Shown: positions 8,974 through 18,303 of the stretch, one piece after another
Layout of the letters: every line of letters begins with the position of its first letter
Position numbering within the stretch: the stretch's first letter is position 1
Assembly: GCA_947630925.1 (NCBI GenBank)
Contig: CANRJM010000005.1
Coordinates: 62,001-126,000, forward strand
Origin: an uncultured Lachnospiraceae bacterium
GTDB taxonomy: Bacteria > Bacillota > Clostridia > Lachnospirales > Lachnospiraceae
Length of the DNA: 64,000 nucleotides
Direction: 5' to 3'
Made by a program: the position numbers and the translations under genes
Notes under the pieces: model-generated
Seen by the model: the letters and a program-made list of their open reading frames with translations, nothing else
Told to the model about the DNA's origin: nothing
The model's database searches: none

Positions 8974-10479
8974 TTACCGTGCCTGCTCTACCCTTGAACC
9001 GATAAAATAGAAACCTTTACTCTCCTCTAAGCGAACCGGGACGATTTTGCCAATGAAAGACGCATCTCCCGGAAAATGCACCACATAATTCTGACTGGTT
9101 CTTCCCGTTACCAAAGAAGAATCCTGCTTATTTTTTTCTTCCACCAATACCTCCTGCACGGAACCTGTTTTTTCCCGTGTCTTCCGGGCAGAAATATCCT
9201 GTACGGCAGCAAGCAGCTGATCAAAACGTTTTTTGACAATCTCCTCCGGAACCTGATTTTCCATTTGTGCCGCCGGCGTTCCGGTACGTTTGCTGTAAAT
9301 AAAAGTAAACGCACTGTCATAACCAACCCGTTCCACAACATCCATAGTGTCTGCAAAATCTTCCTCTGTCTCTCCCGGAAATCCAACGATAATATCTGTT
9401 GTCAGAGAAATATCCGGAACTGCCCTGCGGATTTTATCTACGAGCAAAAGATAATCTTCCTTTGTATAATGGCGGTTCATAATCTTAAGAAGCCTGCTGC
9501 TGCCCGACTGCAACGGTAAATGAAGCTGCTTGCAGATCTTGCGGGATCTTCCCATAACAGCAATCAGCTCGTCAGACAAATCCTTCGGATGGGAAGTCAT
9601 AAAACGAATCCGTTTCAATCCCTCGATCTGCTCTACCCTTTCTAACAGTTGTGCAAATGTAACCGGATGCTTCAGATTTTTTCCATACGAGTTGACATTC
9701 TGTCCCAGAAGCATTACCTCGATCACGCCATCATTGACCATATCCGTAATCTCTGCAATAATATCCTCCGGTTCCCTGCTGCGCTCTCTGCCCCGTACAT
9801 ACGGCACGATACAGTAACTGCAAAAATTGTTACAGCCAAACATAATATTGACGCCGCCTTTAAATTTATATTTACGCTCATTTGGCAGATCCTCGACAAT
9901 CTCCGTTGTTCCTTCCCAGATATCAATGAGCATTTTTGCGTTCCCTTCGCAGTCTGACAGCTTCCTAAATAATAACTCTGCCAGTTTAAATATATTATGT
10001 GTGCCAAAAATAATATCTACATTACGGTAGCTTTTTTTGATCTTTTCCACAACTTCTTCTTCCTGCATCATACAGCCGCATAAAGCAACGACCATATTTG
10101 GATTTTTTCTTTTTGCCGTTTTCAACTGTCCCAAACGTCCATAAACTTTTAAATTGGCATTTTCACGAACGGTACAGGTATTATACAAAACAAAATCCGC
10201 TTCCTGTGAATCACTCTCCTCATAACCAACATAACGCATAATTCCAAGGATCTTTTCGGAATCTCTTGCGTTCATCTGACAGCCAAACGTTGTAATATTC
10301 GCAGTAAGAGGACGCCCCAGCTCTTTTTTCATTGCCGAAACCTGCTCCCGCAGTTTACGCATAAAATAATACTGTCTGTCGGGTTCTGTCTCCGGCGGGG
10401 GAAGCATCAGATCAATCTTCTTAAGTTTTTCTTCCATCCCTTCCCGATGTATCACTTCTTTTTTTCCATTCATTGCCAT
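8974..10479 (-). CDS. miaB: tRNA-2-methylthio-N6-dimethylallyladenosine synthase MiaB
   Basis: Radical-SAM enzyme adding the 2-methylthio group at A37 of tRNAs that read UNN codons. A ~65-residue extension typical of clostridial MiaB precedes the methylthiotransferase domain (TFGCQMNARDSEK, NTCTVRENA). The radical-SAM motif is CNNFCSYCIVPYVRGRERSR, and a TRAM domain closes the protein (VEEKNKQDSSLVTGRTSQN...). The frame opens at 10494, but that ATG is inside the sequence ATGAGGAGA that serves as ribosome site. ATG GCA ATG AAT at 10479, 8 nt after GAGGAG, is the better start, giving 501 residues. The second family member here, rimO, is distinguished by its own motifs. Confidence 0.95.
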   Translation of the reverse strand: MAMNGKKEVIHREGMEEKLKKIDLMLPPPETEPDRQYYFMRKLREQVSAMKKELGRPLTANITTFGCQMNARDSEKILGIMRYVGYEESDSQEADFVLYNTCTVRENANLKVYGRLGQLKTAKRKNPNMVVALCGCMMQEEEVVEKIKKSYRNVDIIFGTHNIFKLAELLFRKLSDCEGNAKMLIDIWEGTTEIVEDLPNERKYKFKGGVNIMFGCNNFCSYCIVPYVRGRERSREPEDIIAEITDMVNDGVIEVMLLGQNVNSYGKNLKHPVTFAQLLERVEQIEGLKRIRFMTSHPKDLSDELIAVMGRSRKICKQLHLPLQSGSSRLLKIMNRHYTKEDYLLLVDKIRRAVPDISLTTDIIVGFPGETEEDFADTMDVVERVGYDSAFTFIYSKRTGTPAAQMENQVPEEIVKKRFDQLLAAVQDISARKTREKTGSVQEVLVEEKNKQDSSLVTGRTSQNYVVHFPGDASFIGKIVPVRLEESKGFYFIGSRVEQAR

Positions 10480-10617
10480 TCTGATTCTCCTCATTGATTT
10501 CAGAAAGGATTTCCCTTTCTTTCTAAACTATATCACAGATTACAGAATTTTTCATCCCTTTCCGGCAAATAGCAATGGTCTGAAACAGGATCAAAACTGC
10601 TCGATGTTCTATCCCAA

Positions 10618-10674
10618 TCAAAAAAGTGTCCCTCCAATGACACCTTGTGTCATTTTTGGAACACTCTTTTTTTT
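10618..10674 (-). terminator. Intrinsic terminator after amt (works on either strand)
   Basis: Perfect inner stem AATGACAC/GTGTCATT inside an outer AGTGT..ACACT stem (10625-10665), flanked by A-runs on one side and eight T on the other. It lies 17 bp beyond the stop of the ammonium channel and reads into a T-run on the minus strand. Confidence 0.85.
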
Positions 10675-10690
10675 ATAACTTTGTTTCAGA

Positions 10691-12463
10691 TCAACTGTCG
10701 TCTTCGCCCTGCAGCGCATCAAAGCCCTGCTCTCCGGTACGAACTTTCACTACGTTTTCTACATCATATACAAAGATTTTTCCATCGCCGATATTTCCGG
10801 TATAAAGAACTCGCTTCGCCGTTTCAATGACTTTTTCAACCGGCACGGCGCTAACAACTACCTCAACCTTCATCTTAGGAAGCAGAATGACATCCAGTTC
10901 TGCACCACGGTACATTCTCGTAATACCTTTCTGCGTACCGCAGCCAAGTACCTGTGTTACGGTAATGCCATTTACCCCGATTTCATTCATTGCCTCCTTC
11001 AAATCCTCAAATTTGCTCTGCTGACAGAGGATAGAAATCTTTGTCAGCTTCGGAACAGAGCTTGCCGCTGATACTTCCTTCGTCGCGGCAGGTTCTTTTA
11101 ATCCTCTGACAACCTCTACAGCCTTCTCCATAGAAACATTACCCTTAAGCGTTTCTACAGAGGTACCTGCGGAATAGAACATATTCCCTGCCGGCATAAA
11201 GTCAGAATATGCGGAAGACAATCCATGCTCTGTTGCATCCAGTCCCTGTAATTCCTCTTCTGCAGATACGCGAAGTCCTGCCGTTGCCTGAATGATCAAG
11301 AAGGTAATCGTAATGGTAACAGCCGCCCATGCCGCTACAGAAACAACGCCAAGCAACTGCAGACCTAACTGCCTGATGCCGCCGCCATAGAAAAGACCTT
11401 CGCCTACAATTGTTCCTCCATCGACTGCAATCGCATATCCCGGTGCAGAAGACGTTGCAAATAATCCAACGGCAATCGTTCCCCAGATACCGTTTAACAT
11501 ATGAACTGCAACGGCACCTACAGGATCGTCAATCTTTAATTTATAATCCAGGAGCCATACGCCAAAGACTACTAAAACTCCGGCAACCAGACCAATAATC
11601 GTAGCGCCGGCGCAATCTGTCACATCACAAGGCGCCGTTATGGCAACCAAACCTGCCAGAGAAGCATTCAAGCACATAGATACATCCGGTTTACCATATT
11701 TTATCCATGTAAAGATCATACATACAACAGTAGCCACGGCAGGCGCTACGGTTGTTGTCAGGAATATCGAGCCCAAATCAGCAACAGACGTTGCTGCCGC
11801 ACCATTGAATCCGTACCATCCTAACCACAAAATAAATACCCCCAGCGCGCCAAGCGGAAGATTATGTCCCGGAATCGCATGTGGTTTTCCGGTGCGCTTG
11901 CTAAATTTTCCAATACGGGGTCCAAGAATCGCAGCTCCAACCAATGCGCTGATACCGCCAACCATGTGGATGGCACAGGAACCTGCAAAGTCATGGAAGC
12001 CAAGCTGTGCTAACCAGCCTCCTCCCCAAATCCAGTGCGCTTCAATCGGATAGATGAGAGCGGAAATCACACCGGAGTAAATACAATAGGATAAAAACTT
12101 TGTACGCTCTGCCATGGCGCCGGATACGATAGTAGCCGTTGTCGCGCAGAATACCAGATTAAATACAAAACTGGAAAAATCAAACTCCGCATAATTTGTT
12201 AAAAGATCAAAACCCGGTTTTCCAATGATTCCGAAAAAGTCCTCTCCCAGCAAAAGGGAAAAACCAATCAGGATAAACATGACTGTACCAATACAAAAGT
12301 CCATCAGGTTCTTCATAATAATATTACCGGCATTCTTAGCCCTTGTAAAACCAGCCTCTACCATGGCAAACCCCGCCTGCATCCAAAATACCAGCGCGGC
12401 GCCAATCAGAAACCAGATGCCAAACATATTTTCATTGATATAAGCAATTACTTCTTCTGACAT
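10691..12463 (-). CDS. amt: Ammonium transporter (Amt) fused to a C-terminal PII signalling domain
   Basis: The first ~410 residues are an 11-helix Amt/Rh channel (FWMQAGFAMVEAGFTRAKN, GAMAERTKF, HMVGGISALVGA, LGWYGFNGA). After a ~65-residue linker the last ~115 residues are a complete GlnB/GlnK-type PII domain: T-loop GCGTQKGITRMYRGAELDV, B-loop TGNIGDGKIFV, C-terminal VRTGEQG. Normal PII proteins have Tyr51 in the T-loop (AEY) as the uridylylation site; here it is Leu (AEL), so that control is probably absent and gating by ATP/ADP/2-oxoglutarate is more likely. Of two close ATGs, 12463 is preferred (AGGAGG 8 nt upstream). It is monocistronic, with a terminator on each side. Confidence 0.94.
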   Translation of the reverse strand: MSEEVIAYINENMFGIWFLIGAALVFWMQAGFAMVEAGFTRAKNAGNIIMKNLMDFCIGTVMFILIGFSLLLGEDFFGIIGKPGFDLLTNYAEFDFSSFVFNLVFCATTATIVSGAMAERTKFLSYCIYSGVISALIYPIEAHWIWGGGWLAQLGFHDFAGSCAIHMVGGISALVGAAILGPRIGKFSKRTGKPHAIPGHNLPLGALGVFILWLGWYGFNGAAATSVADLGSIFLTTTVAPAVATVVCMIFTWIKYGKPDVSMCLNASLAGLVAITAPCDVTDCAGATIIGLVAGVLVVFGVWLLDYKLKIDDPVGAVAVHMLNGIWGTIAVGLFATSSAPGYAIAVDGGTIVGEGLFYGGGIRQLGLQLLGVVSVAAWAAVTITITFLIIQATAGLRVSAEEELQGLDATEHGLSSAYSDFMPAGNMFYSAGTSVETLKGNVSMEKAVEVVRGLKEPAATKEVSAASSVPKLTKISILCQQSKFEDLKEAMNEIGVNGITVTQVLGCGTQKGITRMYRGAELDVILLPKMKVEVVVSAVPVEKVIETAKRVLYTGNIGDGKIFVYDVENVVKVRTGEQGFDALQGEDDS

Positions 12464-12579
12464 AATCATTGCCTCCTCTTTCTATCTTTTCTAATTGACG
12501 TATCAGAAATTTTTCAATCTATTCTTTTCTGAAACCACTCTCCTTTTTATGTATATATGTCCGGACCATAAAAGGAAAA

Positions 12580-12610
12580 TAAAAAAGCGCCACGAATCTT
12601 TCGTGACGCC
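12580..12610 (-). terminator. Terminator after the membrane-anchored unknown
   Basis: Minus-strand hairpin with arms around GGCGTCACGAA / TTCGTGGCGC (12587-12609, one mismatch), followed by TTTTTTATTTT. It lies ~90 bp past the stop of the gene ending at 12701 and ~120 bp before the amt start, so it separates the two units. Confidence 0.8.
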
Positions 12611-12700
12611 TTTGTCATAATCTTTATTATATACAAAAGTTTCTATCTGTCAACAACTTTTTTGATTTTTTTTTTACGATTTTTTTTTACTTTTCAACAT

Positions 12701-13471
12701 TTATTGTTGTAAATCCATAGGAAGGCTGTTGTCCATCATATACTCAACAAATGCTTTTGCCTCCTCTAAATGCGTTGTAGTATTTGCAATGCCAAGGACC
12801 GGCTTTTCAATACCGCCGCCAATCTGTCTGTATTTGTCACTGTCTGTCAGATAGACTCCGCAGACATATTCCTCCATACTGCCCGGTTTGGTCTCGGCCG
12901 TCTGTGTTTCCTTATTATTCAAAATATCCTGCCCTGTAACATATGCCGTACGATACCATTTGTTTTTTCCAAAATCCTGATAGAAAGCAACCTCTTTATT
13001 ATGCTCCATATCAAAGAAATACTCTGCCTGTCCCCACTCCTGAAATGACTCTTCGTCTGTGATCAGAATATCTGCCGTTCCGGCATAAAAGTAAGTTTGC
13101 AACTGATGGTCCGTACATTCTGTACTGACAACTACCATTTCATCCTTCGGATTTAACTGAAGATAGTCTTCCACTGCTTTCCTAAATGCTTCAATTTTAT
13201 CTTCGTCGAATGCATCATGCTGGATGGCAATATAAAGAGCTGTAGAAGTTTTCTGCGTAACCGACTGAATGATCCCCACTAAGATAACTCCCACAATAAC
13301 AGCTATGACAAGAACCGTTTTCAAATAATAATCTGTAAACTGCTGCCATTTCCCACTGCGTGACAGATTTTCAATATCCTGACGGTTTGTCTCTTCCGTC
13401 CTCTTCTTATAAATCTCAGACTGATCTTTCTTTAATTTCTCCTGATCCTCCTTGGAAAACTGCATTGCCAT
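12701..13471 (-). CDS. Membrane-anchored protein with solute-binding-like extracytoplasmic domain, unknown function
   Basis: I do not recognise a named family. The 256 residues begin with a charged cytoplasmic helix (FSKEDQEKLKKDQSEIYKKR), then one membrane segment near residues 47-70 (LVIAVIVGVILVGIIQSV). An outside domain follows whose strand pattern recalls substrate-binding proteins: ADILITDEESFQEW, PVLGIANTTTHLEEAKAFVEYM. The start MAMQFSKE at 13471 is chosen because AGGAG lies 7 nt upstream; the frame itself is open 22 codons further. Its leader contains the 45-bp repeat shared with the capA-like gene. It may be a sensor or an accessory lipid-proximal protein; function is open. Confidence 0.75.
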   Translation of the reverse strand: MAMQFSKEDQEKLKKDQSEIYKKRTEETNRQDIENLSRSGKWQQFTDYYLKTVLVIAVIVGVILVGIIQSVTQKTSTALYIAIQHDAFDEDKIEAFRKAVEDYLQLNPKDEMVVVSTECTDHQLQTYFYAGTADILITDEESFQEWGQAEYFFDMEHNKEVAFYQDFGKNKWYRTAYVTGQDILNNKETQTAETKPGSMEEYVCGVYLTDSDKYRQIGGGIEKPVLGIANTTTHLEEAKAFVEYMMDNSLPMDLQQ

Positions 13472-13497
13472 ATCCTTTCTCCTTTCGTATGTATGAC

Positions 13498-13542
13498 AAT
13501 AGGTAATTGCGAAACGATTCAAAATAGGATACCTCATTGTGT
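13498..13542 (-). repeat. 45-bp leader repeat, copy 1
   Basis: 44 of 45 bases match the reverse complement of 55184-55228. Both copies lie about 28 bp upstream of a start codon (13471 here, 55257 there) and in the same orientation relative to the gene. The copy holds TTGAATCGTTTCGCAATTAC. It could be a shared promoter/operator or a dispersed repeat. Confidence 0.75.
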
Positions 13543-13654
13543 CATCTGTATAAAAACCAGAAACAGGTATTGCGAGCCCGACGGTACTTAAGCAGCGCGT
13601 ATGGTACTGTTCAGGTTGTACAATGCAATATACTGTAGCGTTGCCGCAACCATT

Positions 13655-13993
13655 TCAGATAAAGGTTCCCCATATATAGAGCAGCAGATAGAATACCATT
13701 GATAAACCGCTGATAATCGCACCGATGGTTGGAAAATGCGGACGGATATTTTCCTGATGCAGCGTATACCATGAAAGGCCAAAACCTGCAATACTGAGAA
13801 GAAAGCAGATAAACCCCATAACTCCAACCATCATTCCCGCTTTTCCATGACTTTGGCTCGATATAAAACAGGTATCTGCAAAAATGATAAGCGATACAAT
13901 TCCCATTATCATTGCAATAATTCCAGATACCGGATGCTTTTTATCCGTCAGGCGCAGCAGGGACCGCGCCTCTTTCTTTTTCTTAATCCCCAT
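13655..13993 (-). CDS. Small three-helix membrane protein, unknown function
   Basis: A 112-residue protein with a basic N-terminus (MGIKKKKEARSLLRL) and three hydrophobic segments at about residues 24-44, 53-76 and 88-110. No catalytic motif is visible; similar short DUF-type proteins occur in Lachnospiraceae. The ATG directly follows the vanZ-like stop codon (TAA-ATG), and its AGGAG is inside the end of the vanZ-like gene, so the two are translationally linked. Confidence 0.75.
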   Translation of the reverse strand: MGIKKKKEARSLLRLTDKKHPVSGIIAMIMGIVSLIIFADTCFISSQSHGKAGMMVGVMGFICFLLSIAGFGLSWYTLHQENIRPHFPTIGAIISGLSMVFYLLLYIWGTFI

Positions 13994-14470
13994 TTATTTT
14001 CTCCTGTTTTTCTTTCTTACAGCAATATGGTACAGCTTATTACAGACTAAAAATAAAATGTATCCTAATAATCCGCCGCAGGTATTCATAATAATATCAT
14101 CGACATCACATGAACCTAATTTAGATACTAACTGTGTCAGCTCAATGAGAACCGATGCCAGAAAACTGATACAGATAATCTGAAAAATGCCCCACTTGCG
14201 ATTTGACAGAATCGGAAGCACAAAACCAAGCGGCACGAAACAAAATACGTTTCCAACCAGATTGATAACCACATACGTATACCCTATCTCCTGAATGCAT
14301 TGAATATACCGTTTGATTTCGGTAAACGGTTGTAGATTATAATGGTACTCATTCTTTGGTATTCTGCCAAATTGTTCGCAAAAGAAAAGAAAATATACCA
14401 TGATAACCAAATACAGAATAAATAAAATCCACGAAAAAGCGTGAAGAATCCTTCGGTTTTTCTTTTTCAT
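13994..14470 (-). CDS. VanZ-like family membrane protein
   Basis: The 158 residues show the VanZ pattern: an N-terminal helix, the polar PFTEIKRYIQ loop, then NLVGNVFCFVPLGFVLP, SFLASVLIELTQLVSKLGSCDVDDIIMNTCGGLLGYILF. VanZ gives low teicoplanin resistance in enterococci; the role of the many clostridial relatives is unknown. The frame opens at 14644, but the extra 58 codons are the translated repeat element A and carry no VanZ homology. ATG at 14470, 6 nt after GGGG at the end of that element, is the likely start. The next gene starts immediately after it. Confidence 0.85.
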   Translation of the reverse strand: MKKKNRRILHAFSWILFILYLVIMVYFLFFCEQFGRIPKNEYHYNLQPFTEIKRYIQCIQEIGYTYVVINLVGNVFCFVPLGFVLPILSNRKWGIFQIICISFLASVLIELTQLVSKLGSCDVDDIIMNTCGGLLGYILFLVCNKLYHIAVRKKNRRK

Positions 14471-14476
14471 ACTATT

Positions 14477-14630
14477 CCCCATTCCGGAGCGTTTACGCGA
14501 TGGGGCGACGAGAAAAACTGTTGACACAGTCCGCGTATGCAGTTTCTCATCTGCCATCAGAGCTATTTGAGACACTCCGGCACAAATAGCCAAAGTGAGC
14601 GCATACCCACTTGTGAAAAATAAGCTATCG
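14477..14630 (-). repeat. Structured repeat element, copy A (upstream of vanZ-like)
   Basis: One of four related elements (also 25083, 36781 and 62965). On the minus strand it shows: hairpin GGCTATTTG ... CAAATAGCT with loop CCGGAGTGT; a second hairpin GATGAGAAACTG ... CAGTTTTTCTCGTC; and a terminal ACGCTCCGG that can pair with the first loop (one G-U). It ends GGAATGGGGAATAGT-ATG, so its edge provides the vanZ-like ribosome site. Confidence 0.8.
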
Positions 14631-14680
14631 ATCTTATTCCTCAACCTACAACCTTCATTCTATCTATTCCAAACTATCTT

Positions 14681-17119
14681 CTATTTCCGTAATGATGCAC
14701 CCATTTCTTCCAATGCCGCAATCATCTTATCCATTGTGCCCGAAACTTCTTCATCTGTCAGCGTGCGATCCTTGGCGCGGAAGATAATCTTATATGCCAG
14801 TGATTTATAGCCGCTTTTAATCTGTTCTCCCTCATAAACGTCAAATAATTCATATCCTTCTACCAGTTTGCCACCCTTTTTGCGAATGACTGCTTCTATC
14901 TGACCGGCTAAAAGATCTTTTTTCATCATAAGGCTGATATCGCGCACAATTGCAGGGAATTTCGGCACATCGATATATTTTACCGTCTTCTTCGGCAGGA
15001 CAAACAGTTTCTCCAAGTCAATCACTGCCAGATATACCCGTTCTCCAACTGCATAGTTTTTCCGAACCTCAGGATGCACTTCTCCAAAATAGGCGACTTC
15101 TGTCCCCTGATAGCTGACCTTTGCCTGACGCCCCGGATGTAAAAACGTCTTTCCCGCATCCGGCGTATACTCTGCCGTTTCAGAAAAACCAAGCTTCCCA
15201 AAAAGCTCTTCGATCACGCCCTTTAAATCATAAAAGTCTCCTTCGCCGTACATCCCCAAGGTAAGCTGCACTCTCTCATCCGGAAGTTCCGTAAGCGGAA
15301 GCTGCTTCGGAAAATATACATTTGCTAACTCATACAGCCGGACATTTTTGTTCCTATGGTTATAGTTTGTGGCAAGAGAAGTCAGCATACCGCCAATGGC
15401 AGAAGTCCTCATTACGCTGTAGTCCTCCCCTAACGGATTACTGATAACAATGCTTTTTCGCAGTATATCATCCGCCTCCAGGTTTAATTTGTCATACACC
15501 TTTGGACTTTCAAAAGAAAAGGTCATTCCCTCACAGAAGCCATATGCTTCCACTGCATTTCTGACACGGTTTTCCATGAGCATTTTTTCGGAAAGGCCGC
15601 CCGTTGTTGCAGAGCTTTCCGGCAACGTCATAGGAATTTTATCATATCCGTAAAAACGTGCTACTTCTTCTGCCAAATCAACCAGACGCTCTAAATCCTG
15701 CCTCCAGGTTGGAACAACAACAAGCTTTTTCTCCCGGTCTACCGTTAAATCAATCGCTTCAAAATAACGTATCATATCCTCCTCAGAGATATCCGTACCA
15801 AGCAGCGCATTTATCTTATCTGCGTCATATGGGATAACAACCGGCTCTTTCTTTACCGGATAATAGTCAATCGCTCCACCTACTACTTCTCCTGCTCCCA
15901 ACTCCTCTATCAACTGGCAGGCGCGGTTCATTGCCTCCATCGCAGTATTGGGATCTAAGCCTTTTTCAAACTTGGCCTGCGCATCGGTGCGCATCCCCAG
16001 CTTTTTGCCGGTCAGGCGGATATTTGTACTGTCAAACGTCGCCGCTTCAAAAAGCATCGTTGTAACACTGTCTGTGATCATGGAATTTTCTCCGCCCATG
16101 ATTCCTGCAAGGCCTATCGGCTTTTCCCCATCACAGATCATCAGCATGGTATCGTCAAGTGTTCTTTCCTGCCCGTCCAGCGTAGTAAATGTTTCCCCTT
16201 TCTCAGCTTTTCGCACAATGATTTTCTGATCGGCAATCGTATCTAAATCATATGCATGCATTGGCTGAGAATATTCTTCCATTACATAGTTTGTAATATC
16301 GACAATATTATTGATGGAACGAATCCCGACGGAAGCCAGTCTTCTCTGCATCCACTCCGGCGAAGGCGCCAGCTTGATATTTTTGACCACTCTTGCCGTA
16401 TAGCGAGTGCATAACGCCGGCTCCTGCACATCGACTCGGATATAATCCTCAACCTTCTCACTGTTACCGGTATCGGTTACAACCGGCGGAATAAATTTTT
16501 TCCCAAAGGTTGCCGCTGCCTCTCTCGCAATCCCCAATACGCCAAAACAATCTACACGATTGGAAGTGATCTCATATTCAAAATTGACGTCGTGAAGGCC
16601 AAGCACTTCTACGGCATCTTTCCCCAATGGAGCGTCTTTGTATTCCGGATTATCGCTTAGGATATAAATACCGTCCTCCGGAGCATCCGGATACATCTCT
16701 CTGTCCGAACCCAGTTCTTCTATTGAGCACATCATGCCAAAAGACTCTACTCCGCGAAGTTTTCCCTTTTTAATCTTTAATCCGCCCTCCACCATACCAT
16801 CATGGTGGCTGCCGGCAACTCTTCCTCCCTCTAATACAACAGGTATCTTATCGCCCTCTTTGATATTTGGCGCACCGGTAACAATTTGTATTTCCCTGCC
16901 ATCCTCGTCAATCTGCACCTGACAGACGACTAACTTATCCGCATTCGGATGTTTTTCAATCGTATTGATCCGTCCGACAACGATTTTTTCCAGATATTGG
17001 TCAAAGGCTTTATATCCCTCTACTTTCGTACCGGAAAGCGTCATGGCATCTGTATACTCTTTCGCGGTGCAGTTAAGCTCCGGCACATATGCTTTAATCC
17101 ATGATAAAGATGTATTCAT
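14681..17119 (-). CDS. pheT: Phenylalanyl-tRNA synthetase beta subunit
   Basis: The 812-residue beta chain of the (alpha-beta)2 enzyme. Domains in order: tRNA-binding OB fold (~40-155, VVGRINTIEKHPNADKLVVC); B1/B3/B4 editing region; B5 (TDISEEDMIRYFEAIDL); catalytic-like core; and C-terminal ferredoxin-like anticodon-binding domain (~718-811, PKFPAIVRDISLMM...AKDRTLTDEEV). The start at 17119 has AAGGAG 9 nt upstream. It follows pheS by 19 bp, so it is controlled with it by the T-box. Confidence 0.98.
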   Translation of the reverse strand: MNTSLSWIKAYVPELNCTAKEYTDAMTLSGTKVEGYKAFDQYLEKIVVGRINTIEKHPNADKLVVCQVQIDEDGREIQIVTGAPNIKEGDKIPVVLEGGRVAGSHHDGMVEGGLKIKKGKLRGVESFGMMCSIEELGSDREMYPDAPEDGIYILSDNPEYKDAPLGKDAVEVLGLHDVNFEYEITSNRVDCFGVLGIAREAAATFGKKFIPPVVTDTGNSEKVEDYIRVDVQEPALCTRYTARVVKNIKLAPSPEWMQRRLASVGIRSINNIVDITNYVMEEYSQPMHAYDLDTIADQKIIVRKAEKGETFTTLDGQERTLDDTMLMICDGEKPIGLAGIMGGENSMITDSVTTMLFEAATFDSTNIRLTGKKLGMRTDAQAKFEKGLDPNTAMEAMNRACQLIEELGAGEVVGGAIDYYPVKKEPVVIPYDADKINALLGTDISEEDMIRYFEAIDLTVDREKKLVVVPTWRQDLERLVDLAEEVARFYGYDKIPMTLPESSATTGGLSEKMLMENRVRNAVEAYGFCEGMTFSFESPKVYDKLNLEADDILRKSIVISNPLGEDYSVMRTSAIGGMLTSLATNYNHRNKNVRLYELANVYFPKQLPLTELPDERVQLTLGMYGEGDFYDLKGVIEELFGKLGFSETAEYTPDAGKTFLHPGRQAKVSYQGTEVAYFGEVHPEVRKNYAVGERVYLAVIDLEKLFVLPKKTVKYIDVPKFPAIVRDISLMMKKDLLAGQIEAVIRKKGGKLVEGYELFDVYEGEQIKSGYKSLAYKIIFRAKDRTLTDEEVSGTMDKMIAALEEMGASLRK

Positions 17120-17138
17120 AATATTTGTCTCCTTTTTC

Positions 17139-18158
17139 TTAAAATTGTTTTAAAAAGCGCGTATCGTTTTCATATAACAATCTCATGTCATCTATTTCAT
17201 ATTTAAACAGCGTAATGCGCTCTAATCCAATACCAAAAGCAAAACCGGTATACTGCTCCGGATCAATGCCGCTCATTTCCAGAACATGCGGATGAACAAG
17301 ACCGCAGCCTAAAATCTCTACCCAGCCGGAACCTTTGCAGAAACGGCAGCCTTTTCCCCCGCATTTAAAGCAGGAAACATCCATCTCTGCGCTTGGTTCC
17401 GTAAATTGGAAATGATGCGGCCGAAACTTTACTTTTGTCCCTTCTCCAAACAAACGTATGGCAAATTCCTGCAATGTTCCTTTCAAATCTGCAAATGTAA
17501 TATTCTTATCAATAACCAGCCCCTCCACCTGATGAAAGGTAGGGGAATGTGTTGCATCTACTTCATCCGAACGGAAGACTCTTCCCGGTGCAATCATGCG
17601 AATCGGCAGTTTCCCTTTTTCCATCTCATGAACCTGTACGGAAGAGGTCTGTGTGCGGAGCAGAATATCTTTTGTAATATAAAAGGTATCCTGTTCATCC
17701 TTCGCCGGATGGTTCGCCGGAATGTTTAACGCCTCAAAGTTATAATAATCATATTCTATTTCCGGTCCTTCTACCACCCTATATCCCATTCCAATGAAAA
17801 TATCTTCTACTGCTTCCAGCGTAATATTATTCGGATGACGGTGACCGGAAGCCAGTTTTTTTCCCGGCAGCGTAACATCTAATGTCTCGCTTTTCAATTT
17901 TTCTTCCAGCAGCTTCTTTTCAAATGCCGCCTTCTTTTCTTCCAGTTTCATTTCAATGTTCGCACGCGCCTCATTGACCATCTGACCAACCTTCGGTCTG
18001 TCCTCCGGCGCTATGTCCTTCATTGATTTTAATACAGAAGTCAGTTCTCCCTTCTTTCCAAGGAAAGCAATGCGAATCTCATTCAGCTTATCCAACTGCT
18101 TTGATTCCTCAATTTGCTGTATTGCGTCTTCCATAATCCGTGATAATTTTTCTTTCAT
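17139..18158 (-). CDS. pheS: Phenylalanyl-tRNA synthetase alpha subunit
   Basis: Catalytic alpha chain, 339 residues. An N-terminal coiled coil of ~90 residues is followed by the class II core: motif 1 region (GYRVVEGPEIEYDYYNFEALN), motif 2 (MIAPGRVFRSDEVDATHSPTFHQVEG) and motif 3 (FAFGIGLERITLFKYEIDD). A Cys cluster (CFKCGGKGCRFCKGSGW) is usual in clostridial PheS. The frame opens at 18191, but M at 18158 has GGAGG 5 nt before it and gives the normal length. It is preceded by a T-box leader. Confidence 0.98.
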   Translation of the reverse strand: MKEKLSRIMEDAIQQIEESKQLDKLNEIRIAFLGKKGELTSVLKSMKDIAPEDRPKVGQMVNEARANIEMKLEEKKAAFEKKLLEEKLKSETLDVTLPGKKLASGHRHPNNITLEAVEDIFIGMGYRVVEGPEIEYDYYNFEALNIPANHPAKDEQDTFYITKDILLRTQTSSVQVHEMEKGKLPIRMIAPGRVFRSDEVDATHSPTFHQVEGLVIDKNITFADLKGTLQEFAIRLFGEGTKVKFRPHHFQFTEPSAEMDVSCFKCGGKGCRFCKGSGWVEILGCGLVHPHVLEMSGIDPEQYTGFAFGIGLERITLFKYEIDDMRLLYENDTRFLKQF

Positions 18159-18257
18159 GTCTACCTCCATCTTTTTCTTCCTCTCATGCAAAAAGTTTTT
18201 TATCAGGACAAAAGAGATTCTTTCATGATTTTCTCATCGTTTCCTATAAAGATTCAG

Positions 18258-18289
18258 GTGCCAAAAGGTACTTTTTGTTTTTGACACCC
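18258..18289 (-). other. Second hairpin between T-box terminator and pheS
   Basis: Minus-strand arms GGTGTCAAAA and TTTTGGCACC form 10 pairs (one G-U) around a 12-nt loop. It lies downstream of the T-box terminator and 100 nt before pheS; no T-run follows. It could be a stabilising 5' end after processing. Role not known. Confidence 0.45.
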
Positions 18290-18303
18290 GGCTCCTATAA
18301 AGG

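Noticed and set aside
12704..12740. TGTTGTAAAT followed by TGTTGTCCAT, resembling the LytTR site
   Set aside because: The step is not the same 21 bp, the second half is poor, and it lies in the last codons and trailer of a gene, not in a promoter.
14471..14644. 58-codon N-terminal extension of the vanZ-like gene
   Set aside because: It is the translated repeat element A; the same kind of extension appears before clpX, and the family homology begins only after it.
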